A DNA stretch of 44,248 nt from JAVBSX01 sp031549565 (GTDB lineage: Bacteria; Planctomycetota; Planctomycetia; Pirellulales; Thermoguttaceae), in assembly GCA_031549565.1 (NCBI GenBank), contig JAVBPO010000060.1:1-44248 (forward strand). The letters run 5' to 3'. Below the pieces are notes generated by a model, which made no database searches, was not told the origin of the DNA, and was given only the letters and a program-made list of their open reading frames with translations. Both the position numbers and the translations under genes were made by a program. Shown piece by piece: positions 14,344-23,726 of this stretch (its first letter is position 1; each line of letters starts with the position of its first letter).

Positions 14344-16656
14344 ATGAAACGATTCTCTTTACAGTTATTTTTCGTTGTTATAGGAGGAGCGTTATTTTGG
14401 CTCGGCAATCTTTCGTTTGTCTTAGGCGCAAATCCAAAACAAAGCGAAACGAACCAAAACCGAAAAGAATTCGAGGAATATCAAACTCTCGTCGATTCGC
14501 TCATTCAAAAGAAACATGTTCGGGATTATCGCGCCGAAGAACGGGCCGAACTTGCCGCGGAACGAAAAAGGATCGCCGAAGGAAAGTCGCCGTGGGAACC
14601 GGTCGTCGCGAAAAATCCGCTCGAGCCGAAATTCAAACCAACCGCTCGTATCGAGGTTGCGCCCGGCGGTTCTTTGACCGAAGCAAGGGATAAAATTCGT
14701 GCGTTAAGAGACGACCGCAAGCATAAAGGCGAATCCGAACTCCCCGAAGGCGGTGTGGAAGTCGTCGTTCGCGGCGGCGTTTATCCGATGCGGGAACCGC
14801 TCGAACTTGACGCCGCCGATTCCGGGACCGAAGACGCTCCGATCGTTTACCGCAATGCCGACGGTGAAACGCCGCTCTTTCTCGGCAGCGTTTCCTTGAA
14901 AGGCTTTCAAAAAATTTCCGATCCGAAAATTCTGGAACGATTACCCGAGGAATCACGAGCCAAGGTGCTGCAACTGAAACTCGCCGACTGCGGAATCGAC
15001 GTTTCCAAACTTCCGCCGATCAAGCCGCGAGGATTTGGTGCCAACGGGCCCGACGCCGCGCCGTGGGTCGATCTTTACGTCGACGACCGACCGCTGCAAA
15101 TCGCGCGATACCCGAATCATACGGGCGGAATCGACGCCGATCGGACCGATTTCCTGCGGACCGGGGAAGTGCTTTCCGAGCACAAAACCGGCGTCGAAAA
15201 TCGTCAACCGGGCCAATTTGAATACACCGATCCCCGGATCGATCTCTGGCGTCAAGCGGACGACGTTTGGCTGTTCGGATACTGGAAACACCTTTGGGCG
15301 GCGACGTCGGTTCACGTTCAAAAAATCGATCCGGCGAAGAAGGCAATCACGGTCGAAACGGGCGCGAATCCGTACGGATACGTCAAAAACGCGCCGTTTT
15401 ACGCGTTTAATCTGCTTGAGGAAATCGACGTGCCCGGCGAATGGTTTTTGGACCGGAAAAGCGGCGTTCTTTACGTCTATCCGCCGGACGGTGTCACGCT
15501 GAACGACCCGGCGACCAAGGCGCGGCTCTCCGTGTTCGACCAACCGTTTTTGCAGCTCAAAAACGTTTCCCACACGACGTTTCTCGGATTGACTTTCGAG
15601 GACGGTTGCGCGACCGGCGCGCTCGTGGAAGGCGGGGAGCGGGTCTGGTTCGCCGGGTGCCGGTTCCACCGTTTCGGCGTATGGGGCATTTCGATCCACG
15701 GAAAAAATCACGGCGTGTTAAGTTGCGACGTATTCCAGCTCGGCGGGGGTGGTGTCTCGATGAGCGGCGGCGACCTTCCGTCGTTGACACCGGGCGGATG
15801 CTTCCTTGAAAACAATCACATCGCCGATCTGACCCGGGTCGATCGGGTTTATGGGCCCGCCGTTTCCCTGGATGGTGTCGGGAACCGGATCGCCCATAAT
15901 CTGATGCACCATTCCCCGGCCCACGGAATGCGGATGGGCGGATTCGAGCATGTCGTCGAATATAACGAAATTCATTCGATGGTCCGCGAATCGGATGACC
16001 AGTCGGGAATCGACATGTTCGGCAACCCGACGCTCCGGGGGAACGTGATCCGATACAATTACTGGCACCACATCGGCAGCGGCCGCGACGTCGCCGGACA
16101 GAGCGGGATCCGGCTCGACGACATGATCTCGGGCGTGTTGATGTACGGAAATGTATTCTACAAAAGCGCCGACGGCCAGTTCGGCGGCATCCAGATTCAC
16201 GGCGGCAAGGACAACATCGCCGACAACAACCTGTTTCTCGACTGCAAATCGGCGTTCAGCTTTTCCCCCTGGCCCAAGGAACGCTGGCTCGAACAGCTCG
16301 AAAAGGGTCCGTTCGCCGATATGGTGCGCGGCAGCGGCGTTGATATCACGAAGGAACCGTTCAAAAGCCGGTATCCCGACTTCGCGGAGATTCGGGACAA
16401 CGTGAACCGGAACTACCTGTTGCGTAACGCCGCGATCGGATGCGAAACGTTCGCCCGAAACGATCATGGTCAAAACGTGATCCTGGACAATGTGAATTTA
16501 GCAGCCGACGCACTACCGAAATTCCGTGAATTCGACGAAAAACCGCCGATTCCGTACGATTGGCCGGTCTACAAAGTCAACGGGATGCGGCCGCTTCCGA
16601 TCCCGAAAATGGGACTGTATCCGGATCCTTTGCGTGTCGATGTTTCAACGGATTAA
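14344..16656 (+). CDS. Exported right-handed parallel beta-helix protein
   Basis: 770 aa. Residues 1-29 are a signal peptide (KR, then LQLFFVVIGGALFWLGNLSF, cleavage after LGA). A helical charged region (40-90) leads to RIEVAPGGSLTEARDKIRAL (about 99-118), the start common to beta-helix proteins that act on polysaccharides, and VEVVVRGGVYPMREPLEL. Residues about 400-640 show the irregular repeat of N, G, H and hydrophobic residues of a beta-helix (for example GLTFEDGCATGALVEGGE, NRIAHNLMHHSPAHGMRMGG, NNIADNNLFLD). Fold and secretion suggest a polysaccharide lyase or hydrolase; catalytic residues were not identified. AAAGGAAC precedes the ATG. The dehydrogenase gene starts 11 bases after its stop, so the pair is probably one operon. 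Confidence 0.85.
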   Translation: MKRFSLQLFFVVIGGALFWLGNLSFVLGANPKQSETNQNRKEFEEYQTLVDSLIQKKHVRDYRAEERAELAAERKRIAEGKSPWEPVVAKNPLEPKFKPTARIEVAPGGSLTEARDKIRALRDDRKHKGESELPEGGVEVVVRGGVYPMREPLELDAADSGTEDAPIVYRNADGETPLFLGSVSLKGFQKISDPKILERLPEESRAKVLQLKLADCGIDVSKLPPIKPRGFGANGPDAAPWVDLYVDDRPLQIARYPNHTGGIDADRTDFLRTGEVLSEHKTGVENRQPGQFEYTDPRIDLWRQADDVWLFGYWKHLWAATSVHVQKIDPAKKAITVETGANPYGYVKNAPFYAFNLLEEIDVPGEWFLDRKSGVLYVYPPDGVTLNDPATKARLSVFDQPFLQLKNVSHTTFLGLTFEDGCATGALVEGGERVWFAGCRFHRFGVWGISIHGKNHGVLSCDVFQLGGGGVSMSGGDLPSLTPGGCFLENNHIADLTRVDRVYGPAVSLDGVGNRIAHNLMHHSPAHGMRMGGFEHVVEYNEIHSMVRESDDQSGIDMFGNPTLRGNVIRYNYWHHIGSGRDVAGQSGIRLDDMISGVLMYGNVFYKSADGQFGGIQIHGGKDNIADNNLFLDCKSAFSFSPWPKERWLEQLEKGPFADMVRGSGVDITKEPFKSRYPDFAEIRDNVNRNYLLRNAAIGCETFARNDHGQNVILDNVNLAADALPKFREFDEKPPIPYDWPVYKVNGMRPLPIPKMGLYPDPLRVDVSTD

Positions 16657-16667
16657 CGAAAGGAACG

Positions 16668-17471
16668 ATGATGTTTTTGCGCAACAGCCGCATTTTGTTG
16701 ACCGGTGCTTCGTCGGGGATCGGCCGGTCGCTTGCCCTGAAACTGGCCGCAGAAGGAGCCGGACTGGTTCTCACGGCACGCCGGGAAAATCTGCTTGCCG
16801 AACTGGAAACGGAAATCCGACACCACTTTATCGACGCGAAAGTTTTTTGCGTGGCCGGGGACATCACCGATGCGGACGTACGAAAATATTGCCTGGAAAC
16901 GGCGGTTGAAAAGCTCGGCGGACTCGACGGGCTCGTCAACAACGCCGGGGTCGGAGCGACGGCGCTGATCGAAGCGACCGACGACGCATTGGCGAAGCGA
17001 TTGATGGACGTCAATTATTTCTCCGCCCTTTCTTTGACACGGCAAGCGATACCACTTCTCCGCGAATCGGCCGGGAAAAGTCCGAAGAATCCGCCGATGA
17101 TCGTCTTTCTCAGTTCCGTCGTCGGTTTTCGCGGCGTGCCGCATTACGGAGCGTATGGAGCGGCGAAGTTCGCGGTCGCCGGTTTGAGCGAAGCGGTTCG
17201 GGCCGAACTTTACGGCGACGGGATCGACGTGCTTCTGGTTAGTCCCGGCACCACGAAAACGGAGTTTTTCGATGCGCTGTTGGAATCGAGCAGCAAGCCG
17301 AACATGCCCGCTCACGGTATGGTTTCTTCGGATTCGGTCGCCGAAAAAATCGTCGCCGCGATGAAACGAAGAAAAAAGCGAATCATCCCTTATTTCCAGG
17401 CTCAAATTCTTTACTACCTTAATCGAGCATTTCCAGGCTTGGCCGATCGTATTATGACGTGGTATCGGTAG
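16668..17471 (+). CDS. Short-chain dehydrogenase/reductase (SDR)
   Basis: 267-aa classical SDR. NAD(P)-binding motif LLTGASSGIGRSLALKLA at residues 9-26, DITDAD for adenine, NNAGVG near residue 90, the catalytic Ser in VFLSSVVGFRG, and YGAYGAAKFA giving the YxxxK pair. The tail, with SPGTTKTEFF, then KIVAAMKRRKKRIIPYFQ and a hydrophobic end, is typical of membrane-associated SDRs of the DltE/YqjQ type. Substrate unknown. ATG at 16668 or the adjoining 16671 follows AAAGGA. Likely co-transcribed with the beta-helix gene. Confidence 0.92.
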   Translation: MMFLRNSRILLTGASSGIGRSLALKLAAEGAGLVLTARRENLLAELETEIRHHFIDAKVFCVAGDITDADVRKYCLETAVEKLGGLDGLVNNAGVGATALIEATDDALAKRLMDVNYFSALSLTRQAIPLLRESAGKSPKNPPMIVFLSSVVGFRGVPHYGAYGAAKFAVAGLSEAVRAELYGDGIDVLLVSPGTTKTEFFDALLESSSKPNMPAHGMVSSDSVAEKIVAAMKRRKKRIIPYFQAQILYYLNRAFPGLADRIMTWYR

Positions 17472-17532
17472 GGATTCGTCAACGCACGAATTCGACAAAT
17501 CTCATTTCGGGGCGGGTGGGCAATCTTTTCCA

Positions 17533-17567
17533 AACCTGATAAACTGTGCGACTTGTATTATCGGGTT
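17533..17567. other. Hairpin between dehydrogenase and helicase genes
   Basis: AACCTGATAA (17533-17542) pairs with TTATCGGGTT (17558-17567) over ten positions with one G-T pair and a 15-base loop. It follows the SDR stop by 61 bases but lacks a T-run, so it may be a weak terminator, a regulatory stem or an operator. Confidence 0.3.
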
Positions 17568-17675
17568 ATTCTGCGTAAACATCTGCGTGAAAGAGGCCGA
17601 CAGAAATCCCCCCGCGCTTACGCTTGGGGCTAGTATTGAATGCGGGTAGGTTTCACCGTCAACAAGATCGAAACA

Positions 17676-20513
17676 ATGCCGACGAAAATCGCCAAAGTCA
17701 AAAAAACCGTCAAAGTCAAAACGAAAACCGCAACCGCTCCGACGACGAAACGTGCGGAAAAGCTGACGCTCTACGACCGGCTTTCCCATTTGACGTACAA
17801 GCAGGCGTGCGACATTCTCGGGCCGGAAGGGGCGTTGATGCTGCGGCGACCGTTTCCGTTCGATTCGCTCGACGTCGACAACGACGTTTATCTCAACGAA
17901 GACCTGTTCCGCCTTTCGATTCACGAACCGGGAATCGAACCGTCGACGGTGACCGTGATGCTCGCGCCGGGCGCGAAACATAAACTCGCCGTTTGTTGCT
18001 CCTGCTGTAATCCGCAAAAGATTCCGAACCGTATCTGCGAACATACCGCCGCGACGCTTTCGTTCCTGCTCGAAGAAAAATCGCTCGTCGGTTTGGCCGA
18101 ACATCCCGACCTGGAAACGCCGCCGGAACTCCTTTCGGACAAACGGCTCCGCGAGCGGGCGCTGCACGAACGGTTGCAACGGTCTCAAGCGGAAAAATTC
18201 CGGGTCAAAGCGACCGACAAAACGACGCCGTGGACCGATTACCTGATCAGTAGCGACTTGTCGGGCAAAACGTACCGCGTGGCGCTGCGGGGAACGGAGT
18301 CGGGCGATTCCTATTGCTCTTGTCCCGATTTCAAAACGAACCGGCTCGGAACGTGCAAGCACATCATGTTCCTGCTCAACCGGATCGAAAAGCAGTTCGA
18401 CGCCAAGGAAATCCACAAGCCGTACGTCAACCAAGAGGCGATCGTCTTTCTCCGGTACGGGGAACACCGTACGCTTCATCTTGCGCTCCCGGACAAAACC
18501 GACGAGTGCGATTGCGAACAGTGCACGGAAGTGATGAAAATCGCGAAACGGTTCCTCGACCGCCCGATCGACGACGTTCACGCCCTGATCAAAGCCGTTT
18601 CGAAACTCGAATCGGCGGGGCAATCGGTTACGATTTATCCCGACGCCGAGGAATGGATTCACGAACGGCTTTTCAAAACGCGGATCGCATCGCTCGTCGC
18701 GGAAATTCGGGCCGATCCGAAGAAACATTCGCTGCGCAACTCGCTGCTGGGCGTGGAGCTTTTGCCGTACCAACTCGACGGAATCGCGTTCGCCGTCGGG
18801 GCGGGCCGCGCGATCCTTGCCGACGACATGGGGCTTGGCAAAACGATCCAGGGGATCGGCGTCGCGGAACTGCTTGCGCGAGTTGCGGAAATCAAAAAAG
18901 TACTAATCGTCTGTCCCGCGTCGGTCAAATCGCAGTGGAGTTTGGAAATTGCCCGATTCGCCCCGCATCGTTCCACGCAAGTCGTCCTCGGCGCGTCCGA
19001 CGAGCGGTACGAACAGTACGGGAACGACGTTTTCTTCACGATCTGCAATTACGAACAGGTCATGCGCGATCTGCTCCCGATCGAGGAAACCAAATGGGAC
19101 CTGATCATTCTCGACGAGGGGCAGCGGATCAAAAATTGGGAAGCGAAAACGACCAAAGCGATCAAAGCACTCCGTTCGCCGTATGCGTTGGTCCTCAGCG
19201 GAACGCCGATGGAAAACCGGATCGACGAGCTTTACTCCGTCGTCCAGTTCATCGACGACCGGCATTTGCTCCCGGCGTATCGGTTCTTTCATCGACACCG
19301 GATCGTCGAGGATTCCGGCCGCATTGCCGGTTACAAAAATCTTGAGGAAATCCGCGAGCAACTCCGGCCGATCCTGCTACGACGGACGAAAGAGTCGGTC
19401 AGTCTCGAACTTCCCGAACGTTCGACGGAAATCGTACGGATCGCCCCGACGGCGGAGCAACTTGAAATTCACGACGGTCAAATGCGGATCGTCGCGAGCG
19501 TCGTCGGGAAATCGTACATCTCCGAAATGGATCTGCTCCGATTGAAAAAAGCTCTTTTGGCCGCGAGGATGTCCGCCGACAGTACGTTTCTGTGCAATAA
19601 AACGGAACCGTCATATTCGAGCAAATTGGAACGATTGGAAGAGTTGCTCGGCGAACTGTTGGCCGAATCGAACCGCAAGATCGTCCTGTTCTCCGAATGG
19701 ACGACGATGCTCGATCTAATCGAGCCGATTCTCCAGGAGCACGACGCGGATTACGTCAGGCTCGACGGATCCGTCCCGCAGAAGAAGCGGCAAATTCTCG
19801 TTCAGAAATTCATGAGCGATCCCGAATGTCGTGTCTTTCTGACGACCAACGCCGGTTCGGTCGGCTTGAATCTTCAGGCGGCCAACACGATCGTCAACGT
19901 CGATCTGCCGTGGAATCCGGCGATTTTGGAGCAGCGGATCGGGCGGGCGCACCGTATGGGGCAGAAGCGGCATGTGCAGGTTTATCTGCTCGTTACGGAA
20001 CAGACGATCGAGGAGCAAATGCTCGCGACACTTTCTGCGAAGCACGATTTGGCGCTCGCCGCACTCGACATCAACAGCGACGTGAGCGAAGTCGTCTTGA
20101 AATCCGGCGTCGAGGAACTCAAACGGCGTCTGGAAGTGCTGCTTGGCTCCAAACCGGCCGCGCCGGACGATCTTTCGGCCCGGGATACCGTGCAAAAAAC
20201 CGCCGAAATCGTTCGTCCTCGCGGCGAAAGGGAAGAAAAAATCGTACAGGCCGGAAGCGAGATTGTCGAATCGGTTTTCAAATTTCTCGGAACCATGGCC
20301 GACCAGGGCGAAAAAACCGCAACAACCGCGAAAATCGCGACGACGGTTCGCGACGTGATCCCGACGCTGCAAAAAACGGTCGCCGACGCGATTCGCGTGG
20401 AAACCGACGCCGAAGGGAAAGCGAAACTGTCGCTCACTTTGCCGGAAAAGCCGGTTTTGGACGGCTTGATCGCGTCCGCGATGCAATGGTTGAGCGGATT
20501 TTCGGCGAAATAA
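17676..20513 (+). CDS. SNF2/RapA-type DEAD-like helicase with SWIM zinc fingers
   Basis: 945 aa from ATG 17676; an in-frame ATG at 17640 is possible, neither has a good ribosome site. The start is a Lys/Ala/Thr tail. Two SWIM-like CxC...CxH clusters precede the motor: CSCCNPQKIPNRICEH (about 107-122) and CSCPDFKTNRLGTCKH (about 213-228). The SNF2 motor follows: motif I DDMGLGKTIQ (about 382), Ia VCPASVKSQW, II LDEGQRIKN (about 478), III LSGTPMENRIDEL, then helicase lobe 2 with VLFSEWTTMLD, TTNAGSVGLNLQAAN (V) and QRIGRAHRMGQ (VI, about 752). The last 130 residues are helical. Such bacterial SNF2 proteins translocate on double-stranded DNA and remodel bound proteins such as RNA polymerase. It converges with the cysteine synthase gene, 40 bases away. 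Confidence 0.93.
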   Translation: MPTKIAKVKKTVKVKTKTATAPTTKRAEKLTLYDRLSHLTYKQACDILGPEGALMLRRPFPFDSLDVDNDVYLNEDLFRLSIHEPGIEPSTVTVMLAPGAKHKLAVCCSCCNPQKIPNRICEHTAATLSFLLEEKSLVGLAEHPDLETPPELLSDKRLRERALHERLQRSQAEKFRVKATDKTTPWTDYLISSDLSGKTYRVALRGTESGDSYCSCPDFKTNRLGTCKHIMFLLNRIEKQFDAKEIHKPYVNQEAIVFLRYGEHRTLHLALPDKTDECDCEQCTEVMKIAKRFLDRPIDDVHALIKAVSKLESAGQSVTIYPDAEEWIHERLFKTRIASLVAEIRADPKKHSLRNSLLGVELLPYQLDGIAFAVGAGRAILADDMGLGKTIQGIGVAELLARVAEIKKVLIVCPASVKSQWSLEIARFAPHRSTQVVLGASDERYEQYGNDVFFTICNYEQVMRDLLPIEETKWDLIILDEGQRIKNWEAKTTKAIKALRSPYALVLSGTPMENRIDELYSVVQFIDDRHLLPAYRFFHRHRIVEDSGRIAGYKNLEEIREQLRPILLRRTKESVSLELPERSTEIVRIAPTAEQLEIHDGQMRIVASVVGKSYISEMDLLRLKKALLAARMSADSTFLCNKTEPSYSSKLERLEELLGELLAESNRKIVLFSEWTTMLDLIEPILQEHDADYVRLDGSVPQKKRQILVQKFMSDPECRVFLTTNAGSVGLNLQAANTIVNVDLPWNPAILEQRIGRAHRMGQKRHVQVYLLVTEQTIEEQMLATLSAKHDLALAALDINSDVSEVVLKSGVEELKRRLEVLLGSKPAAPDDLSARDTVQKTAEIVRPRGEREEKIVQAGSEIVESVFKFLGTMADQGEKTATTAKIATTVRDVIPTLQKTVADAIRVETDAEGKAKLSLTLPEKPVLDGLIASAMQWLSGFSAK

Positions 20514-20553
20514 TTCCTGCCGACTGCGGGCTTGTGCGTGTTTTCGTTTTCAA

Positions 20554-21501
20554 TCAATCGCCCGCGAACAATTTCGTCGACAGATACCGTTCGCTGGCAT
20601 CCGGCAGGACGACGACGAATGTTTGACCGTCGAAGCGTTCGTCGCCGGAGAGCCGGACCGCGGCCGCCAACGCGGCTCCGGAGGAAATGCCGACGAGAAT
20701 CCCTTCTTCTTTCGCCAAACGTCGGGCGTAATGGATCGCGTCTTCGTCGGAGACTTTTTCGACGCGGTCGATCAACGACAGGTCGAGCGTGTCGGGAACG
20801 AATCCGGCGCCGATTCCTTGAATTCCGTGCGGCGCAGGTCGTAGCGGCTCCCCGGCGAAATGTTGCGTCAACACGGGCGATTTTTCCGGCTCGACGGCAA
20901 CGGAACAGAGCGGTTTTCCCCGGTTCTTTTTGAAATACCGCGAAACTCCGCTGATCGTTCCGCCCGTTCCGACGCCGCACACCAACACGTCGACGGCTCC
21001 GTCGGTATCGCTCCAGATTTCCGGTCCGGTCGTCTTTTCATGAATTTCGGGGTTCGCCGGATTCTTGAACTGTTGCGGCAGATAGTACCGCTTCGGATCG
21101 GATGCGGCCAATTCTTCCGCCCGGCGAATCGCGCCGTTCATTCCTTCGGAGCCCGGCGTGAGAATCAACTTTGCGCCGAGAAATTCGAGAAGTTTGCGGC
21201 GTTCCAAGCTCATCGTTTCCGGCATGGTCAGCGTCAGGGAATACCCCCGGGCCGCCGCGACGTAAGCAAGGGCGATTCCCGTATTCCCGCTGGTCGGCTC
21301 GACGATTTCGATGCCCGGCTTGAGGATGCCGGTCTTTTCCGCCACCCAAATCAGATTCGCTCCGATCCGGCACTTGACGGAGTAGGAAGGATTACGCCCT
21401 TCGATTTTCACCAGAATCGTCGACCGGGGATGGCCAAGCCGATTCAACTTCACCAACGGCGTATTGCCGATGGACATGGAATTGTCGTTGTAGATTTTCA
21501 T
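20554..21501 (-). CDS. cysK: Cysteine synthase (O-acetylserine sulfhydrylase)
   Basis: 315 aa. Pyridoxal-phosphate enzyme making L-cysteine from O-acetylserine and sulfide. Seen: GNTPLVKLN (12-20), the Schiff-base lysine in PSYSVKCRIG (Lys43), PTSGNTGIALA phosphate loop near 70, the GVGTGGTISGV loop near 176-186, and GISSGAALAAA. Length fits CysK. The 5' leader is unusual: just upstream of the ATG the transcript strand is almost pure pyrimidine, with no Shine-Dalgarno, and is built of heptanucleotide repeats (21521-21608). A GGGTAGA word like that in the island's repeated leader occurs at 21621-21627 on this strand. Confidence 0.94.
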   Translation of the reverse strand: MKIYNDNSMSIGNTPLVKLNRLGHPRSTILVKIEGRNPSYSVKCRIGANLIWVAEKTGILKPGIEIVEPTSGNTGIALAYVAAARGYSLTLTMPETMSLERRKLLEFLGAKLILTPGSEGMNGAIRRAEELAASDPKRYYLPQQFKNPANPEIHEKTTGPEIWSDTDGAVDVLVCGVGTGGTISGVSRYFKKNRGKPLCSVAVEPEKSPVLTQHFAGEPLRPAPHGIQGIGAGFVPDTLDLSLIDRVEKVSDEDAIHYARRLAKEEGILVGISSGAALAAAVRLSGDERFDGQTFVVVLPDASERYLSTKLFAGD

Positions 21502-21520
21502 GGGGAGAGGAGGGGGGAGG

Positions 21521-21608
21521 AGTTAGGAGTCAGGAGTCAGGATAGAGGATAGAGGATAGAGGTAGTATTACGTTTTCTTATTTCTTATTTCTCATTTCTT
21601 ATTTCTCG
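21521..21608. repeat. Heptanucleotide tandem repeats in the cysK leader
   Basis: Two abutting tracts with a strict 7-base period. Tract one, 21521-21562: AGTTAGG, AGTCAGG twice, ATAGAGG three times. Tract two, 21574-21608: TTTCTTA twice, TTTCTCA, TTTCTTA, TTTCTCG. They resemble the short tandemly repeated heptamers known from cyanobacteria. The AGGATAG unit recurs, inverted, at 42685-42705. Confidence 0.8.
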
Positions 21609-21707
21609 ATTTCCCCTCATTCTACCCATATTGAAATCGTTGGGTATCTTCCATACAATGTTTTGTACGCTGTTTTTTCGATTGTTTCCCCTTTCCTGGA
21701 GAATCTC

Positions 21708-23726
21708 ATGGTGCGTAGAATCTTATTGTCGGCCCTGTTTCTGCTGTTGTTGCTGAGTCCGTCGACTCATGCGGCGAGCGTGTCGCTTTCGTCGCTCTTG
21801 GACGAAATGATCGACCGCAACGCAATCACGCAATTCCCGAACCCCGAGTACACCTGTAAGCAGGCGAGCAGTTACGATCGCGCTTCTAAAAGTCCGAACG
21901 AAAAAGGTTGGTTCGCCAACGGCGACGCTTCGCAGTTCGTTCGTGAGGAAATGAACGGCGATCGTAAGGAATGGGTTCTCATGGACGAAAAGGGGCCGGG
22001 CGCGATCGTTCGCTGGTGGATTACCGCTCCGCATTACAAAGTCAATTTCCGGATCTACCTCGACGGAAAAACGGAGCCGGAAATCACCGCCAACATCGGC
22101 GACCTGATCGGCGGCAAGTATCTCGTCGACGCACCGCTCAGCGCCGTTCGGGCGAACGGTCGGAATCTTTATCTTCCGATCCCTTATGAAAAAAGCATCA
22201 AAATCACCGTCGACGATATGCCGACGCAAAACAATCTGTATTACCAGATTAATTTCCGAACCTACGGCAACGACGTGAGCGTCGAGTCGTTTACCATGGA
22301 CCGTTTCGGCAAAGCAAAAACGCAGATTGAAAAAGTCCAAAAGACGCTGATGGAAAGCCCGATCAAATCGGAAAGAGGACGCGTTGTGAAACTCGCGAAA
22401 AACGGCGGTAAGGATACGATTACCGAAACGACTTCGCATCCGCTGTCGATCAATTCCTTCGCCGTGAAAATCGACGCCAAGGATATTCCGCAAGCGATGC
22501 GAAGTACGCTGGTCAAAGTGTCGTTCGACGGGAACGCGACCATTCGGGTCCCGCTCGGCGATTTCTTCGGGGGCGGCGTCGGGATCAATCCTTACCAATC
22601 GTGGTATACGAAAGTTGAAAAAGACGGCACGCTTCGCAGTTTCTGGCGTATGCCGTTCCAAAAGAAGATCGAAGCGACGTTCGTCAACTACTCCGATCAG
22701 GATGTCGCGATCACGATCAAAGACCTCGATTACCAACCGATCCAGTGGACGGACCGCACGATGTATTTCCACGCCGACTGGCGTCAGGATCGTGCGATCG
22801 AGACCTTCCGCGAAGAAGAGAAGAAACAGGACTGGAACTATATCGCGCTCCAGGGAAAAGGGGTTTTTGCCGGCGATTCGCTGAGTGTCCTGAACCCGAT
22901 CACCGATTGGTGGGGGGAAGGGGACGAAAAGATTTACGTCGACGGTGAAACGTTTCCATCTCATTTCGGAACCGGGACCGAAGATTACTACGGGTATGCC
23001 TGGTGTTCCCCGATTTATTTCGAGGCGCCGTTCCACGCTCAACCGCGAGCGGAGGGGCCCAACAATTACGGAAATACGACGAACGACCGCTTCCGGCTAT
23101 TGGACGGAATTCCGTTCAAGAAGGATTTCCGTTTCGACATGGAGGTTTGGCATTGGGCGGCAACGACGATCGACTACTCCGTCGTAACCTATTGGTACGC
23201 ATTTCCGGGCGTGAAGCCGATCGACGCTCCAACAGGCAAATACCCGTCCGATGCGCAGTTGATCGAAGAAGTGAAAGCGAAAGTCGTCTACAAAACGCCG
23301 TACGTCGTGAAGATACCCGGGTTCGAATTCAAGGAAATGCCGGCCGGGGGAAAACTGACGAGGCAGGGTATGGATAATTGGAAGGACGGCGTTTGGAAAG
23401 ACAACGACCAGCTCTGGTGGACCGACACGCAGCCGGGCGACAAGCTCGATTTGATCGTGCAGGTCGAAAAGAGCGGTCCGCAAAAGTTGATTTGCGAAAT
23501 GACCAAAGCCCGGGACTACGGCCAATTCCAATTCTATCTCGACGGAAAGAAGATCGGCGAAGTCGTCGACCTTTTCAACCGCGACAAGGTCGTCAATTCC
23601 GGCCCGGTTGTGATCGGAACCGCCGATTTGGAAAAAGGAACACACACCCTGACGATCGAAGTCGTCGGCAAAAACGCCGATTCCGTCGGAACGATGTTCG
23701 GGCTTGATGTTTACCGGTTTGAGTGA
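21708..23726 (+). CDS. Secreted DUF2961 (GH172-type) protein
   Basis: 672 aa from ATG 21708, which has TGGAG nine bases upstream; an earlier in-frame start at 21663 has none. Signal peptide at 1-22 (MVRRILLSALFLLLLLSPST, cut after HAA). The DUF2961 core is clear: EKGPGAIVRWWITAP (about 90), then EKIYVDGETFPSHFGTGTED (about 408-427) followed by YYGYAW and FRFDMEVWHW. DUF2961 proteins were reclassified as glycoside hydrolase family 172, with fructose-dianhydride and D-arabinofuranosidase activities; the acidic residues of GTGTED belong to that active site. The last 120 residues form an added beta-sandwich ending VGTMFGLDVYRFE. Likely role: breakdown of an external furanose-containing glycan. 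Its 3' end overlaps the coiled-coil gene tail to tail by 16 bases. Confidence 0.9.
   Translation: MVRRILLSALFLLLLLSPSTHAASVSLSSLLDEMIDRNAITQFPNPEYTCKQASSYDRASKSPNEKGWFANGDASQFVREEMNGDRKEWVLMDEKGPGAIVRWWITAPHYKVNFRIYLDGKTEPEITANIGDLIGGKYLVDAPLSAVRANGRNLYLPIPYEKSIKITVDDMPTQNNLYYQINFRTYGNDVSVESFTMDRFGKAKTQIEKVQKTLMESPIKSERGRVVKLAKNGGKDTITETTSHPLSINSFAVKIDAKDIPQAMRSTLVKVSFDGNATIRVPLGDFFGGGVGINPYQSWYTKVEKDGTLRSFWRMPFQKKIEATFVNYSDQDVAITIKDLDYQPIQWTDRTMYFHADWRQDRAIETFREEEKKQDWNYIALQGKGVFAGDSLSVLNPITDWWGEGDEKIYVDGETFPSHFGTGTEDYYGYAWCSPIYFEAPFHAQPRAEGPNNYGNTTNDRFRLLDGIPFKKDFRFDMEVWHWAATTIDYSVVTYWYAFPGVKPIDAPTGKYPSDAQLIEEVKAKVVYKTPYVVKIPGFEFKEMPAGGKLTRQGMDNWKDGVWKDNDQLWWTDTQPGDKLDLIVQVEKSGPQKLICEMTKARDYGQFQFYLDGKKIGEVVDLFNRDKVVNSGPVVIGTADLEKGTHTLTIEVVGKNADSVGTMFGLDVYRFE

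Noticed and set aside
17502..18773. A 423-codon minus-strand frame opposite the helicase gene
   Set aside because: Antisense shadow: composition dominated by Arg, Phe and Asp, no motifs, and the sense strand has full SNF2 and SWIM motifs.
21723..23042. A 439-codon minus-strand frame opposite the DUF2961 gene
   Set aside because: Shadow of a clear secreted protein; no recognisable domain.
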